DNA of 64,000 nt from Streptomyces kronopolitis (lineage in GTDB: Bacteria > Actinomycetota > Actinomycetes > Streptomycetales > Streptomycetaceae): NCBI RefSeq assembly GCF_014646275.1, contig NZ_BMND01000004.1, forward strand, positions 273,040 through 337,039, given 5' to 3'. Shown here in pieces: positions 8,405-16,724 of the stretch. Within the stretch, counting starts at the first letter, position 1. Each line of letters starts with the position of its first letter. Under the pieces are notes generated by a model. It was given only the letters and a program-made list of their open reading frames with translations, was not told where the DNA came from and did no database searches. The position numbers were made by a program, and so were the translations under genes.

Positions 8405-8849
8405 TTCCGAGTTCCCCGGCGGAATCGCCCCCTGTATCCACTGAAATTGCGCTCTGTGGGGAGGATCACTGCTATCGGAGGCTCGTGCGGGGTGCTCCAA
8501 GATCAGGTCTTGTGGTTTCAACCGCTGCCGGTATGGTCGACTCCGGCTTGGCGGAGGTGAGTGCTTCCGCGGGTGCACGAAGGTCGGGCGAAACTCGTCA
8601 GCCTAGCGGTGAAGCGACCCTCGGCGCCTGCACTTCCCGCAATTTGTCCGGTGGGTGAGCAAGAGTGGGATGCTGCTGACGCGGCATCTGCTCCGCATTG
8701 TCGCAAGGACGTGAGATTTGTCCGCTTTGGAGGGTGTTGCCGGGATCGCTTGAGTCGATTAACAATTCCGGGGCAGGCGGGGGAATTCCGGGCAGTTCCG
8801 ATCACGGAAGTGCGTAGACAACCGAAAGACGTTCGAGGCGAGGCAGACC
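8405..8849. other. Intergenic region upstream of the haemoglobin-like gene
   Basis: These 445 bases are less GC-rich than their surroundings and show no coding signal. A possible promoter is TTGTGG, 16 nt, TATGGT around 8511-8538. The ribosome site for the next gene is GAGGCGAGG shortly before ATG 8850. I see nothing else recognisable. Confidence 0.4.
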
Positions 8850-11024
8850 ATGGACGCTCCGACCACCACGTCGGCCGATAACGGCTCTTCCGGCGGGAAC
8901 AGTGGCGATTGGGGTTGGTTCACTCCGTCGGCGAAGAAGTCCTCCGGAGATCCACAGGAGCGGCAAAACCAGGACCGGCAAGAGAACGAGAACGGCCGGA
9001 CCGAACCCGACGAGCGGAGTGCACACCACGACCGCGACGAGTACAGAGATCGCCACCAGCGGCACGAAAGAACGGACCGGAACGACCGGGAGGACATACC
9101 CAGTCGTCCGGTCAATCCGATCCGGCCGGTAGGCACCGCGGCCGAGCGCGAGAGCGACACGGAGCCGCCGCGGGTCGCGCAGACGCGCCCCGCCGAGGCG
9201 ACCCGTCAGCATGCCGCCCCCTCCTCCACCGAGGCCCCCGCCGCAGCTCACCCTGCGGGCCGGTCCGCAGTGGCCCCCGGGTACGGCCCCTCCGCCTACA
9301 CGGCGCCGCAGCACGAGGCCGAGCCCGCCCCCACCGCGGACCGTGATCCGTTCCGGGGCAGTTGGCCGATCTGGGAGCGGGTGTCCGGCCCGGGCCCGGA
9401 GCCCGAGCCCGTACACGAACCGGCGCACGCCACGCAGCCGCCCACGGCGCACGCCGCCACCGGAGCCGCCCCGGTTCCGGAGCCGACGGTTCCGGAACCG
9501 CACGTTCAGCAGCCGGTGGCCCCACAGCGGCCCGTTCAGCAACCCCCTGTTCAGGAACCGGCTGTCCAGCAACCGGCCGTTCAGCAGCCGCACGCTCAGG
9601 ACCCGACTGTCCAGCAGCCCCCTGTTCAGGAACCGGCTGCCCAGCAACGAGCCGTTCAGCAGCCGCCCGCTCAGGAACCCGCTGCCCAGCAACGGTCCGT
9701 CCAGCAGCCCCCGGTCCAGCAGGCGGCTGCCCAGCAACAGCCCGTCCAGAGCCAGGCCCCCGCTGCTCCCGCCGAGTCCGCTGCCCCCGGCTCCGTCTTC
9801 GCCCCCAGGGAGCGTCCCGCCGCTCCTGCCCCGGAGCCCTCTCTCGAGGCGGTGCGGGCCTCGGCCTCCTCGGCCACCCCTGCCTCGCCCGACGCGATAC
9901 TCATCCGTCGCACCATGACGGAGATCGAGCCCGTGGCCGACAAGGTCACCTCGTACTTCTACGCGCTGCTCTTCGTCCAGTACCCCGACCTGCGGGCGCT
10001 GTTCCCCGCGTCGATGGACACCCAGCGCGACCGCCTCTTCAAGGCGCTGCTCACCGCCGCCCAGCACGTCGACGACGCCGATGTGCTCACCGCCTACCTG
10101 GCGAACCTCGGCCGTGGCCACCGCAAATACGGCACCCTGCCCGACCACTACCCGGCCGTCGGCGAGTGCCTGCTCGCCGCGCTCGGGCGCTACGCGACGT
10201 CCAGCTGGGGGCCGGAGACCGAGGCCGCGTGGGTGCGCGCCTACACCGCGATCTCGCAGATCATGATCGATGCGGCGTCCGCGGATGAGGCCGTGGCCCC
10301 CGCGTGGTGGCATGCCGAGGTGGTCTCGCACGAGCTGCGCACACCCGACATCGCGGTGGTGACGGTCCGCCCGGACCAGCCGTACCCGTTCCTCGCGGGC
10401 CAGTACACCAGCGTGGAAACCCCCTGGTGGCCGCGGGTCTGGCGGCACTACTCCTTCGCCTCCGCACCCCGCTCCGACGGCCTGCTCTCGTTCCACGTCA
10501 AGGCGGTCCCGGCGGGCTGGGTCTCCAACGCCATGGTCCACCGCGCCCGTCCCGGCGACGTCATCCGGCTCGGGGCGCCCGGCGGTTCGATGACCGTCGA
10601 CCACACCACCCGCAGCGGTCTGCTGTGCGTGGGCGGCGGCACCGGCATCGCGCCCCTCAAGGCCCTGGTCGAGGACGTCGCGGAACACGGCATCCACCGC
10701 CCCGTGGAGGTCTTCTACGGCGCCCGCAGCGACCACGACCTCTACGACCTCGACACCATGCTGCAGCTGGAAAAGGCGCACCCCTGGCTCTCCGTCCGCC
10801 CGGTCGTCGCGACCGGACCCGCGGCCCGTGGCGGGACGAGCAGCGAGACCGGGCAACTTCCGGACGCAGTGCGGCAATACGGTCCGTTCCAGGAATATGA
10901 CGCATATCTGTCCGGGCCGCCGGGGTTGATCCGCAGCGGTGTGGACGCGTTGGTCGGGGCCGGCGTCCCGGCCGACCGCATACGGCACGACTCCGTGGAA
11001 GAGCTGGTCGCGGCGGGAGACTGA
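8850..11024 (+). CDS. Flavohaemoglobin-like protein with long disordered N-terminus
   Basis: The 724-residue protein has three parts. Residues 1-345 are disordered: first a polar stretch rich in D, N, Q, E and R, then a Pro/Gln section repeating VQQPPVQEPAAQQ-like units (about 220-300). Residues about 347-480 form a globin with the flavohaemoglobin signature: FYALLF (B10 Tyr), TQRDRLFKAL (E7-type Gln) and GRGHRKYGTLPDHY with proximal His424. Residues about 485-724 form the FAD/NAD reductase, with RHYSFASAP near 532 and VGGGTGIAPL near 594. Flavohaemoglobins turn NO into nitrate using NAD(P)H and oxygen, so NO detoxification or sensing is likely. Normal members are about 400 residues; the N-terminal extension is the oddity. 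Confidence 0.88.
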   Translation: MDAPTTTSADNGSSGGNSGDWGWFTPSAKKSSGDPQERQNQDRQENENGRTEPDERSAHHDRDEYRDRHQRHERTDRNDREDIPSRPVNPIRPVGTAAERESDTEPPRVAQTRPAEATRQHAAPSSTEAPAAAHPAGRSAVAPGYGPSAYTAPQHEAEPAPTADRDPFRGSWPIWERVSGPGPEPEPVHEPAHATQPPTAHAATGAAPVPEPTVPEPHVQQPVAPQRPVQQPPVQEPAVQQPAVQQPHAQDPTVQQPPVQEPAAQQRAVQQPPAQEPAAQQRSVQQPPVQQAAAQQQPVQSQAPAAPAESAAPGSVFAPRERPAAPAPEPSLEAVRASASSATPASPDAILIRRTMTEIEPVADKVTSYFYALLFVQYPDLRALFPASMDTQRDRLFKALLTAAQHVDDADVLTAYLANLGRGHRKYGTLPDHYPAVGECLLAALGRYATSSWGPETEAAWVRAYTAISQIMIDAASADEAVAPAWWHAEVVSHELRTPDIAVVTVRPDQPYPFLAGQYTSVETPWWPRVWRHYSFASAPRSDGLLSFHVKAVPAGWVSNAMVHRARPGDVIRLGAPGGSMTVDHTTRSGLLCVGGGTGIAPLKALVEDVAEHGIHRPVEVFYGARSDHDLYDLDTMLQLEKAHPWLSVRPVVATGPAARGGTSSETGQLPDAVRQYGPFQEYDAYLSGPPGLIRSGVDALVGAGVPADRIRHDSVEELVAAGD
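9505..9755 (+). repeat. Coding repeat of Val-Gln-Gln-Pro units
   Basis: Within the globin gene, about 15 imperfect units of 12-24 bases (cores gttcagcag, caggaaccg, gcccagcaa) encode a VQQP/VQEP/AAQQ tract. The unit length stays a multiple of three and the frame is kept, so this is a protein repeat and not a CRISPR or an insertion. Its copy number is likely to vary between strains. Confidence 0.75.
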
Positions 11025-11096
11025 GGTCTTCGCGGCACACGGCGGTCTTTGCGGGGCGCAGGGCGAATATCCGGTCCGACAGGGGAGTGATGGGGC

Positions 11097-12074
11097 ATGG
11101 CGCAGCGGGAACGCCCCGGAAGCGACGGCGAACACCTGGTGCAGCAGCGGCTCGGCACCACCGAGCGCGCCGACCGCTTCTACGGGGACCAGGTCCTGGA
11201 CCATCTCAACGTCCGGATGCAGGAGTTCGTGGCCCGACAGGAGATGTTCTTCCTGGCCACGGCCGATCGCCACGGTGAGTGCGATTCGACGTTCCGGGCC
11301 GGCCCGCCCGGGTTCGTCCAGGTGCTGGACGACCGGACGCTGGCGTACCCCGAATACCGTGGCAACGGTGTCATGGCGTCCATCGGCAACATCTCGGAGA
11401 ACCCGCGCCTGGGCATCCTGATGATCGACTTCACCCGTGACCGCATTGGGCTGCACATCAACGGGCGTGCCCGGGTCGTCATGGACGAGGAGATGCGGGC
11501 GCGCTGCCCCGAGCTCCCGGTCGATCCGATTCCCGGCCGGCGCGCCCAGTTGTGGGTCACGGTCGAGGTCGAGGAGGCCTACATCCACTGCGCCAAGCAC
11601 ATCCCGCATCTGCAGAAGGTCCCGGCGCAGGGCCGCGGGGCGCGGGCCTGGGGCACCGATGACGTCAAGCGCAAGGGCGGCGACTTCTTCGGTGCGGCGG
11701 CCGAGGCGGGTGAGCGGCAGCCCTTCCGCCGTGCGGCGCACGGCAACGAACATCTGCGGGGCGGTCTGCACGAGGACATCCCGGACACCGCCTACCGCGA
11801 AGCGGTCCGGCAGGATGCTTCTGCCCAGCAAGCGGCGCCCGCGGAGAACGCTCCGGTGCACGGCAGCGGCCCGGCGGCCGCCACATCCCGGGTCGCCCAG
11901 GCCGGTCCGGCGACCGGTGCCGGCCCTCGGGCGGCCGGCCGCGAGGACTTCGTCGAGGAGCTGAACGCGGAGTTCCTCGACCGGGTCGAGCGGGTGCTCG
12001 CCCGGGCCCGGCCCCGGCGGCCCGTGGAGGACGAGCCCGGGTTCCGAGGATGGTTCGACCGCCGCGACGCCTGA
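11097..12074 (+). CDS. Pyridoxamine 5'-phosphate oxidase-fold flavin/haem protein
   Basis: The 325-residue protein begins 72 bp after the flavohaemoglobin-like gene, with AGGGGAG before ATG 11097, so the pair probably forms an operon. Residues about 30-190 carry the split-barrel PNPOx fold: FVARQEMFFLATADRHGECD, GFVQVLDDRTLAYPEYRGNG, NPRLGILMIDF and AYIHCAKHIPHLQ. In this family the barrel binds FMN, F420 or haem. The last 130 residues are Ala-rich and variable, with an acidic-helix-like ending. A role as electron-transfer or accessory partner of the globin is inferred from position only. Confidence 0.82.
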   Translation: MAQRERPGSDGEHLVQQRLGTTERADRFYGDQVLDHLNVRMQEFVARQEMFFLATADRHGECDSTFRAGPPGFVQVLDDRTLAYPEYRGNGVMASIGNISENPRLGILMIDFTRDRIGLHINGRARVVMDEEMRARCPELPVDPIPGRRAQLWVTVEVEEAYIHCAKHIPHLQKVPAQGRGARAWGTDDVKRKGGDFFGAAAEAGERQPFRRAAHGNEHLRGGLHEDIPDTAYREAVRQDASAQQAAPAENAPVHGSGPAAATSRVAQAGPATGAGPRAAGREDFVEELNAEFLDRVERVLARARPRRPVEDEPGFRGWFDRRDA

Positions 12075-12098
12075 GTCACCGCCCGCGCCGCGGCGCCG

Positions 12099-12578
12099 TC
12101 AGCCCAGGTCGGGGGCGTGCATCGCCCGCACGCCCTCGATATTGCCGTCCAGGTAGTGCCGCAGCGACAGCGGTACGACCTCGACGGAGGCGATGCCGAC
12201 GCGGGTGAAGGGGACCCGGACGATCTCATAGTCCCCGCAGGGCTCGTCGACCTCGGGGCCGTGCCGGCGGGAAAGATCCATGGAGTCGAGCCGGCAGACG
12301 AAGAAGTGCTGTACCTTCACGCCGTCCACCCCGCCGTCGCTGAAGTGCTCGACGGTGTCGACGAAGACCGGCACCACGTCCTTGATCTTCGCGCCCAGTT
12401 CCTCGTCCAGCTCCCGGTGGAGGGCCTCGACGACCGTGGCGTCCTCGGGCTCGACCCCGCCGCCCGGAGTGATCCAATACGGTGCCCGGCCCGGCTTGGT
12501 GCGTTTGATCAGAACGAGGTCCGCGCCGTCGAGCAGAATCGCGCGGGCGGTGCGTTTGACGACTGGCCGTACGTTCAT
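12099..12578 (-). CDS. Nudix hydrolase
   Basis: The 159-residue protein contains the Nudix box GG-VEPEDATVVEALHRELDEELGA, matching G-x5-E-x7-REUxEExGU with the metal-binding glutamates present. It would cleave a nucleoside diphosphate linked to another moiety. The N-terminal VKRTARAILLDGADLVLIKR is the usual first strand of a housekeeping-type Nudix protein. It converges with the PNPOx gene (gap 24 bp). The ribosome site is poor. The substrate cannot be inferred. Confidence 0.88.
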   Translation of the reverse strand: MNVRPVVKRTARAILLDGADLVLIKRTKPGRAPYWITPGGGVEPEDATVVEALHRELDEELGAKIKDVVPVFVDTVEHFSDGGVDGVKVQHFFVCRLDSMDLSRRHGPEVDEPCGDYEIVRVPFTRVGIASVEVVPLSLRHYLDGNIEGVRAMHAPDLG

Positions 12579-12626
12579 AGGGGACAGATGCCGCAGTCGA
12601 GGCCCGGTGAAACCCAGGCCTCTCGT

Positions 12627-13474
12627 TCACCAGACGACGGCGGCCCGCAGCAGCCATTCCTGCGCCCGCGCGATATGCGGCAGCCCGAGCGTCCCGGTCC
12701 GTACGGCCAGGAAATAGGTCCGCAGCGGAGGCATCGGCGGGTCGAGCAGGGCGACGACCTCACCGCGGCTGAGGGCGTCGGCGCACAGATAAGCGGGGCA
12801 GCACGGCGATCCCCGCCCCGGCCGCGACACAGGACAGCACCGCCCGGAGACGGCGGCGGAGGCCGCGGGCTCGGCGTCGAAGACCGTGGACCAGTAGCGG
12901 GCGATCAGCGGCAGGCTCTCGTGGACCTCGACGAGCGGTACGGGGTCCGAGCGCCCCGGGCTTCCAGCGCCGCAGGTCCGCCCAGCTGGTCCGCCCAGAG
13001 CGGTGCGGCGATCAGTACGTGCTCCTCGTCGCACAGCGGGGTGGCGGTGAGCAGCCCGCCGCGGGGCCGGGCGGTGGTGACCGTCAGGTCGTGATGGCCG
13101 GAGGACAGACCGGTCAGCAGCTCCTCCGCGGAGCCGAAGGCGGTGCGTATGGACAGACCCTGCGCGATCACCGGGGTCAGTGCGGGAAGCGCCCGCTCGG
13201 CGAGGAACTCCGGGGGCCCGGCGAGATGCAGGGTGCGGGTGACGGAGTCCCGGTCCAGGCCGGCCTCGGTGATCTCGGTGAGCGCGTCGAGATGCGGCGC
13301 CACCTTGTGCGCGAGTTCGTCGCCGATGGTGGTGGGGGTGACGCCACGGGTGTACCGGAGGAAGAGCGGGCGGCCCAACTGGCGCTCCAGCGCCCGGATC
13401 TGGCTGGTCACCGCGGGCTGGGGCAGGCCGAGTAGCGCCGCTGTGCGAGTGAAGGGGATAGCGTGATGGGGCAC
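12627..13474 (-). pseudogene. LysR-family regulator, broken by frameshifts
   Basis: The N-terminal HTH is clear (FTRTAALLGLPQPAVTSQIR, then ALERQLGRPLFLRYTRG). The effector domain follows down to LWADQLGGPAALEARGA. The frame then shifts near 12955-12965 and continues as SDPVPLVEVHESLPLIARYW. A second shift near 12850 and a compensating one at about 12796-12800 are needed to read RAVLSCVAAGAGIAVLPR before YLCADALSRGEVVALLDPP. With all three repaired it is a full LysR-type protein. Either the gene is dead or the assembly has indels in GC runs. The first helix also looks degraded. A parS doublet lies just upstream, and one open start (GTG 13541-13543) overlaps a parS. Confidence 0.75.
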
Positions 13475-13508
13475 TGACGCACAGTCAACTAGCCTTGTTC
13501 GAGCGGTC

Positions 13509-13522
13509 GTTTCACGTGAAAC
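13509..13522. other. parS: parS centromere site 3
   Basis: Exact GTTTCACGTGAAAC. It is one of a doublet whose centres are only 19 bp apart, under two helical turns, so two ParB dimers would sit nearly side by side. Confidence 0.92.
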
Positions 13523-13527
13523 CGTTG

Positions 13528-13541
13528 GTTTCACGTGAAAC
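13528..13541. other. parS: parS centromere site 4
   Basis: Exact GTTTCACGTGAAAC, five bases after site 3. On the minus strand it directly overlaps a GTG that opens the frame of the LysR remnant, encoding F-H-V-K. Confidence 0.92.
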
Positions 13542-13570
13542 ACGTGGGCTCGGACCCGCGTGGAGCCGCA

Positions 13571-13614
13571 GGCCGGCAGGGTGACGAGGGGGGATACCCT
13601 GCCGGCCTTCTTCT
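13571..13614. terminator. Strong hairpin with T-rich flank on the + side
   Basis: GGCCGGCAGGGT (13571-13582) pairs perfectly with 13596-13607 across a 13-nt loop, and TTCTTCT follows on the + strand. No rightward gene ends here now. It may end leftward transcripts of the cystathionine-lyase gene as a bidirectional hairpin, or be a leftover from a lost rightward gene. Confidence 0.7.
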
Positions 13615-13716
13615 GCCGTATTACGCGTATGGGGCTTCAGGCTCTCTCGTGTTGTTTCGAGCCATTCCCCTGTGAGTGGTCCGTGCCTTTGTGTGACCTG
13701 CGGCGGTATGGCCGGG

Positions 13717-14844
13717 TCAGCTCTGCGTGGCCGCGTCGAGTGCGCGGGTGACATCCGCGATCAGGTCCTCTGCCTCCTCGACGCCGACGGAGAAGCGGAT
13801 GAAGCCTTCCGGCACCGCGTCACCGCCCCAACGCGCTCGGCGCTCGGCGCTGGACCGCACGCCGCCGAAGCTCGTCGCGTCGTCGACCAGGGTCAGCGCC
13901 GCCAGGAACCGCTCAGCGTAGGCCTTGTCGGGAAGCACGAAGCTCACCACGGAGCCGAAGCGGCCCGGGTGCATCTGCCGGACGGCGAGCGAGTGGGACG
14001 GGTCGGTCGGCAGTCCGGGATGGCGCAGGCCGGTGACCTCGGGGCGGTCGGCCAGCGCTGCGGCCAGCGCCAACGCGTTCTGTGACTGCTGGCGGACGCG
14101 CAGTGCGAGAGTGGCGAGCGAGCGATGCGCGAGCCAGCTCTCCATCGGGCCGGGGATCGCGCCCACGGTCTTGCGCCACAGCCGCACGGCATCGGCCGGC
14201 GCGGCATCACGGGTGCTGACGTACCCCAGCAGCACATCGCCATGGCCGGTCAGCGCCTTGGTACCGCTGGCCACCGAGAAGTCCGCGCCGAGGCCCAGCG
14301 GTCGCTGGCCGAGCGGGGTGGCGAGGGTGTTGTCGACGGCGACCAGTGCGCCGCGACGGTGGGCCTCGTCGGACAGCCGCTGGATGTCGCAGACATCGAG
14401 GCCGGGGTTGGAGGGCGTCTCGATCCACAGCAGCCGGGCGCCGTCCAGGGCATCGAGTTGTGCGTCACGGGCCGTCGGCGCCGTGCGGACCTCGATGCCG
14501 TAGCTCTCCAGCCGCGTCCGGACGGCCGACAGCAGCTGGTAGCCGTCGCTGGGGAACACCACGGCGTCACCGGTGCGCAGCTGGGAGAAGAGGACGGCGC
14601 TGATCGCCGCCATCCCGGAGGCGAATGCCACGGTATGGGCGGGAATATCCGGTGATTCGAGTTCACCGATGGCCTGTTCCAGCCGCGTCCAGGTCGGGTT
14701 GGCGTCGCGGCCGTACGTGTACGGGCCGACGGCGTCGCCGGGGAGGTGGTAGTGCGCCGCGAACACCGGCCCGGGGAGGGCCGGCTCGTACGCCTCGGGC
14801 TCCGGAAGCCCGGCCCGTACGACGCGGGTGCCGTCGCCCGTCAT
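13717..14844 (-). CDS. Cystathionine gamma-lyase / gamma-synthase family PLP enzyme
   Basis: The 375-residue Cys/Met-metabolism PLP enzyme shows YTYGRDANPTWTRLE, FASGMAAISAVL, IETPSNPGLDV, VAVDNTLATPLGQRPL and SGTKALTGHGD with the Schiff-base lysine. The final third has SSFGGVRSSAERRARWG-type substrate residues. It would cleave or form cystathionine in transsulfuration; lyase is favoured by usual streptomycete annotation but not proven. AAGGAG lies 6 nt before the ATG. The start overlaps the stop of ptpA by ATGA, so translation is probably coupled. Confidence 0.87.
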   Translation of the reverse strand: MTGDGTRVVRAGLPEPEAYEPALPGPVFAAHYHLPGDAVGPYTYGRDANPTWTRLEQAIGELESPDIPAHTVAFASGMAAISAVLFSQLRTGDAVVFPSDGYQLLSAVRTRLESYGIEVRTAPTARDAQLDALDGARLLWIETPSNPGLDVCDIQRLSDEAHRRGALVAVDNTLATPLGQRPLGLGADFSVASGTKALTGHGDVLLGYVSTRDAAPADAVRLWRKTVGAIPGPMESWLAHRSLATLALRVRQQSQNALALAAALADRPEVTGLRHPGLPTDPSHSLAVRQMHPGRFGSVVSFVLPDKAYAERFLAALTLVDDATSFGGVRSSAERRARWGGDAVPEGFIRFSVGVEEAEDLIADVTRALDAATQS

Positions 14845-15470
14845 GTGCGCTCCTTGTTCCGCGGCCGGTGCGGCTCCGGCAGGCCGCGCGGGCTGTCGTG
14901 CCCGGGTGTGCGGGCGGCACCCGCGGTACGGGCCGTGAGCGCGGCCCGGACCGCTGCCAGCAGGCCCTCGCTCGCGGACTCGATCATCTGCAGGCACTCC
15001 TCGAAGCCCTCGAATCCGCCGTAGTAGGGATCGGGAACGTCCAGATCGTCCGTGAGGTCGGAGCCGGACCGGGAGCCGGGGAGCCGGTCCGGGCCGGCGG
15101 CCCCCGCCGCGCCCTTCTCGTAAGAGCGCAGCAGGCGGACCTTGGCGGCGTCCTGCTCGGTGGGGGCCAGGCCGCGCAGCTCGCGCAGATGGCCGGAGTC
15201 GAGCGCGATGACCAGGTCGAGGCGGTCGAACCATGAGGCATGGAACTGCCGGGCGGTGTGGGCGTGCGGATAGCCGCCCGCGCGCAGTACGGCGACCGTG
15301 CGCGGGTCGGCTCCGTCGCCCTCGTGCCAACCGCCGGTGCCCGCGCTGTCGACCTCGACCAGGCCGTCGAGCCCGTCCTCCGCGAGGTGGGCGCGGACGA
15401 CGGACTCCGCCATCGGCGACCGGCAGATATTGCCGGTGCAGACGAAGCAGATGCGGAAGGGGGCGTTCAA
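14841..15470 (-). CDS. ptpA: Low-molecular-weight protein-tyrosine phosphatase
   Basis: The 209-residue protein begins MNAPFRICFVCTGNICRS, the LMW-PTP P-loop C-x5-R with nucleophile Cys11 and Arg17. The general acid loop is DVPDPYYGG near residue 155. S. coelicolor PtpA, which dephosphorylates phosphotyrosine and influences actinorhodin production, has the same layout. This copy has about 20 extra residues (GAAGPDRLPGSRSGSDLTDD) before the DPYYG loop and a longer Pro/Arg tail. The start is TTG: a TGA lies two codons upstream in frame, no other start fits, and GAGGA precedes it. It sits between the holin-like gene and the cystathionine lyase in one tight leftward operon. Confidence 0.9.
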   Translation of the reverse strand: MNAPFRICFVCTGNICRSPMAESVVRAHLAEDGLDGLVEVDSAGTGGWHEGDGADPRTVAVLRAGGYPHAHTARQFHASWFDRLDLVIALDSGHLRELRGLAPTEQDAAKVRLLRSYEKGAAGAAGPDRLPGSRSGSDLTDDLDVPDPYYGGFEGFEECLQMIESASEGLLAAVRAALTARTAGAARTPGHDSPRGLPEPHRPRNKERT

Positions 15471-15473
15471 GAG

Positions 15474-15851
15474 TCAGTCCTCGTCGGGAAGAACCACATG
15501 CATCGCCCAGGCCACGATGGAAATGATCACGCCGCCGAGCAGTGCCGTCCAGAAGCCGCCCACATGGAAGGCGAGGTCCGCCTTGCCGGCGAGCCAGGAG
15601 GTGAGCAACAGCATCAGGGCATTCACGACCAGCGTGATCAAGCCGAGGGTGAGGATGAACAAGGGGAAGGAGAGCAACTTCACCACGGGCTTGACGATGA
15701 AATTGACCAGCCCGAAGATCAGCGCGACCAGGATCAGGGTGAGTATTTTGCGGCCGGTGTTCTCACCGGTGAGGGTGATGTCCTTGAGCAGCCAGATGGC
15801 CACGGCAAGCGCCGCGGCGTTGGCGATCGTCTTGACCAGAAAATGCTTCAT
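15474..15851 (-). CDS. Phage holin family 4 / PF04020-like small membrane protein
   Basis: The 125-residue protein is almost entirely four membrane spans, with the motif LILVALIFGLVNFIVKPVV followed by LLSFPLFILTLGLITLVVN typical of the PF04020 group. Despite the family name these proteins are common chromosomal membrane proteins of unknown role. It is the first gene of a three-gene leftward set; ptpA begins 3 bp after its stop. The Shine-Dalgarno is weak. It is divergent from the cupin gene with a 48-bp shared promoter gap. Confidence 0.85.
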   Translation of the reverse strand: MKHFLVKTIANAAALAVAIWLLKDITLTGENTGRKILTLILVALIFGLVNFIVKPVVKLLSFPLFILTLGLITLVVNALMLLLTSWLAGKADLAFHVGGFWTALLGGVIISIVAWAMHVVLPDED

Positions 15852-15899
15852 GGTGAGATCGTCGCAGACGAGTCTGAACTATTGAGGGGTGCGAACGGC

Positions 15900-16217
15900 A
15901 TGAAGGCTTTCCGACTGGATGAGCTGGAGGCGGAGCGGGCCGCGAACGACGGTGCATATCTGCAGTTTGTCCGGGAACGCACCATGTCGGTCGGCCTGTA
16001 CGCGCTGGACGCGGGCGGCACCGATCCACAGCAGCCGCACGCCCAGGACGAGGTGTATCTCGTGGTCAGCGGCCGTGCGGCGATCACCGTCGGCACGGAG
16101 ACGGAGTCGGTGGCCCGCGGCAGTGTGGTCTTCGTCCCGGCCGGGGTGCCGCACAAGTTCCACCACATCAGCGAGGACCTCCGGGTGATGGTGGTCTTCT
16201 CTCCTCCTGAGAGCTAA
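15900..16217 (+). CDS. Cupin-domain protein
   Basis: This is a 105-residue single-cupin protein. Cupin motif 1 is recognisable around PHAQDEVYLVVSGRAAITVG (His, Glu metal ligands), and motif 2 is GSVVFVPAGVPHKFHHI. It probably binds a divalent metal; activity is unknown. ATG 15900 has GAGGGG upstream. It is divergent from the holin-like gene. Confidence 0.85.
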   Translation: MKAFRLDELEAERAANDGAYLQFVRERTMSVGLYALDAGGTDPQQPHAQDEVYLVVSGRAAITVGTETESVARGSVVFVPAGVPHKFHHISEDLRVMVVFSPPES

Positions 16218-16458
16218 GGGACGGGCCCCGGGACCCGTAGGGGAAGGGTCAGGGGAGGGTCGGGGCTGCGCGGCCCCCACGGCCACGGCCGGCGTCCTAG
16301 CATCGTGAGAGAAGGAAGCGGACGTGTACGGCGGCGGACACGCAGTACACGGAACGCGGCCTTCGGCGCGATAGACGGCGCAGCACTCAGACAACGCAGC
16401 GGACAGATAGCGCGAGGCACACAGCGACAGCGCGACAGACAGAAAGCAGGGCAGAGCA

Positions 16459-16683
16459 GTGGCTGGTAAGGGGATATTCGCAGGGCTTCCTTGGTGGGTC
16501 ACCTGGGTCGTGGTGCCGGTCATCCTGATCGTCGTCTTCGGCGGTCTGATCACTGCCGCGCTCGGCTTCCTGATCGGCCTGCTGTTCAAGGTCCTCATAG
16601 CGGCGGCGCTGATCGCCGGGGCCATCTACCTGGTCCGCAGGTTCACCGGCTCGTCCTCGTCCTCGTCGAAGAGCGACTGGTAG
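16459..16683 (+). CDS. DUF5326-family small membrane protein
   Basis: The 74-residue protein is of the streptomycete DUF5326 type. It begins GKGIFAGLPWWVTWVVVPV, has two hydrophobic spans (residues about 12-33 and 38-60), then VRRFTGSSSSSSKSDW, a polar serine-rich tail. The function is unknown. The start is GTG 16459 with only a weak GCAGGGCAG ribosome site. A hairpin follows at 16693-16724. It is the last gene before a long repeat-rich gap. Confidence 0.82.
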   Translation: MAGKGIFAGLPWWVTWVVVPVILIVVFGGLITAALGFLIGLLFKVLIAAALIAGAIYLVRRFTGSSSSSSKSDW

Positions 16684-16692
16684 GCAGACGGA

Positions 16693-16724
16693 TCGGGGCG
16701 GCCTGGCGCCGTCGACCGCCCCGA
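16693..16724 (+). terminator. Hairpin after DUF5326 gene
   Basis: TCGGGGCGG (16693-16701) pairs with CCGCCCCGA (16716-16724) around a 14-nt loop, 10 bp after the stop codon. It has no T-tract, as is usual in this group. Confidence 0.6.

Noticed and set aside
8802..11861. A 1019-codon minus-strand frame with LLGSRLLDRGLL-type repeats
   Set aside because: It mirrors the VQQP coding repeat of the globin gene and has no ribosome site or family signature.
15240..15899. N-terminal extension of the cupin protein
   Set aside because: The frame is open far upstream, but only because it runs antisense to ptpA and the holin-like gene. Family homology and the ribosome site begin at 15900.
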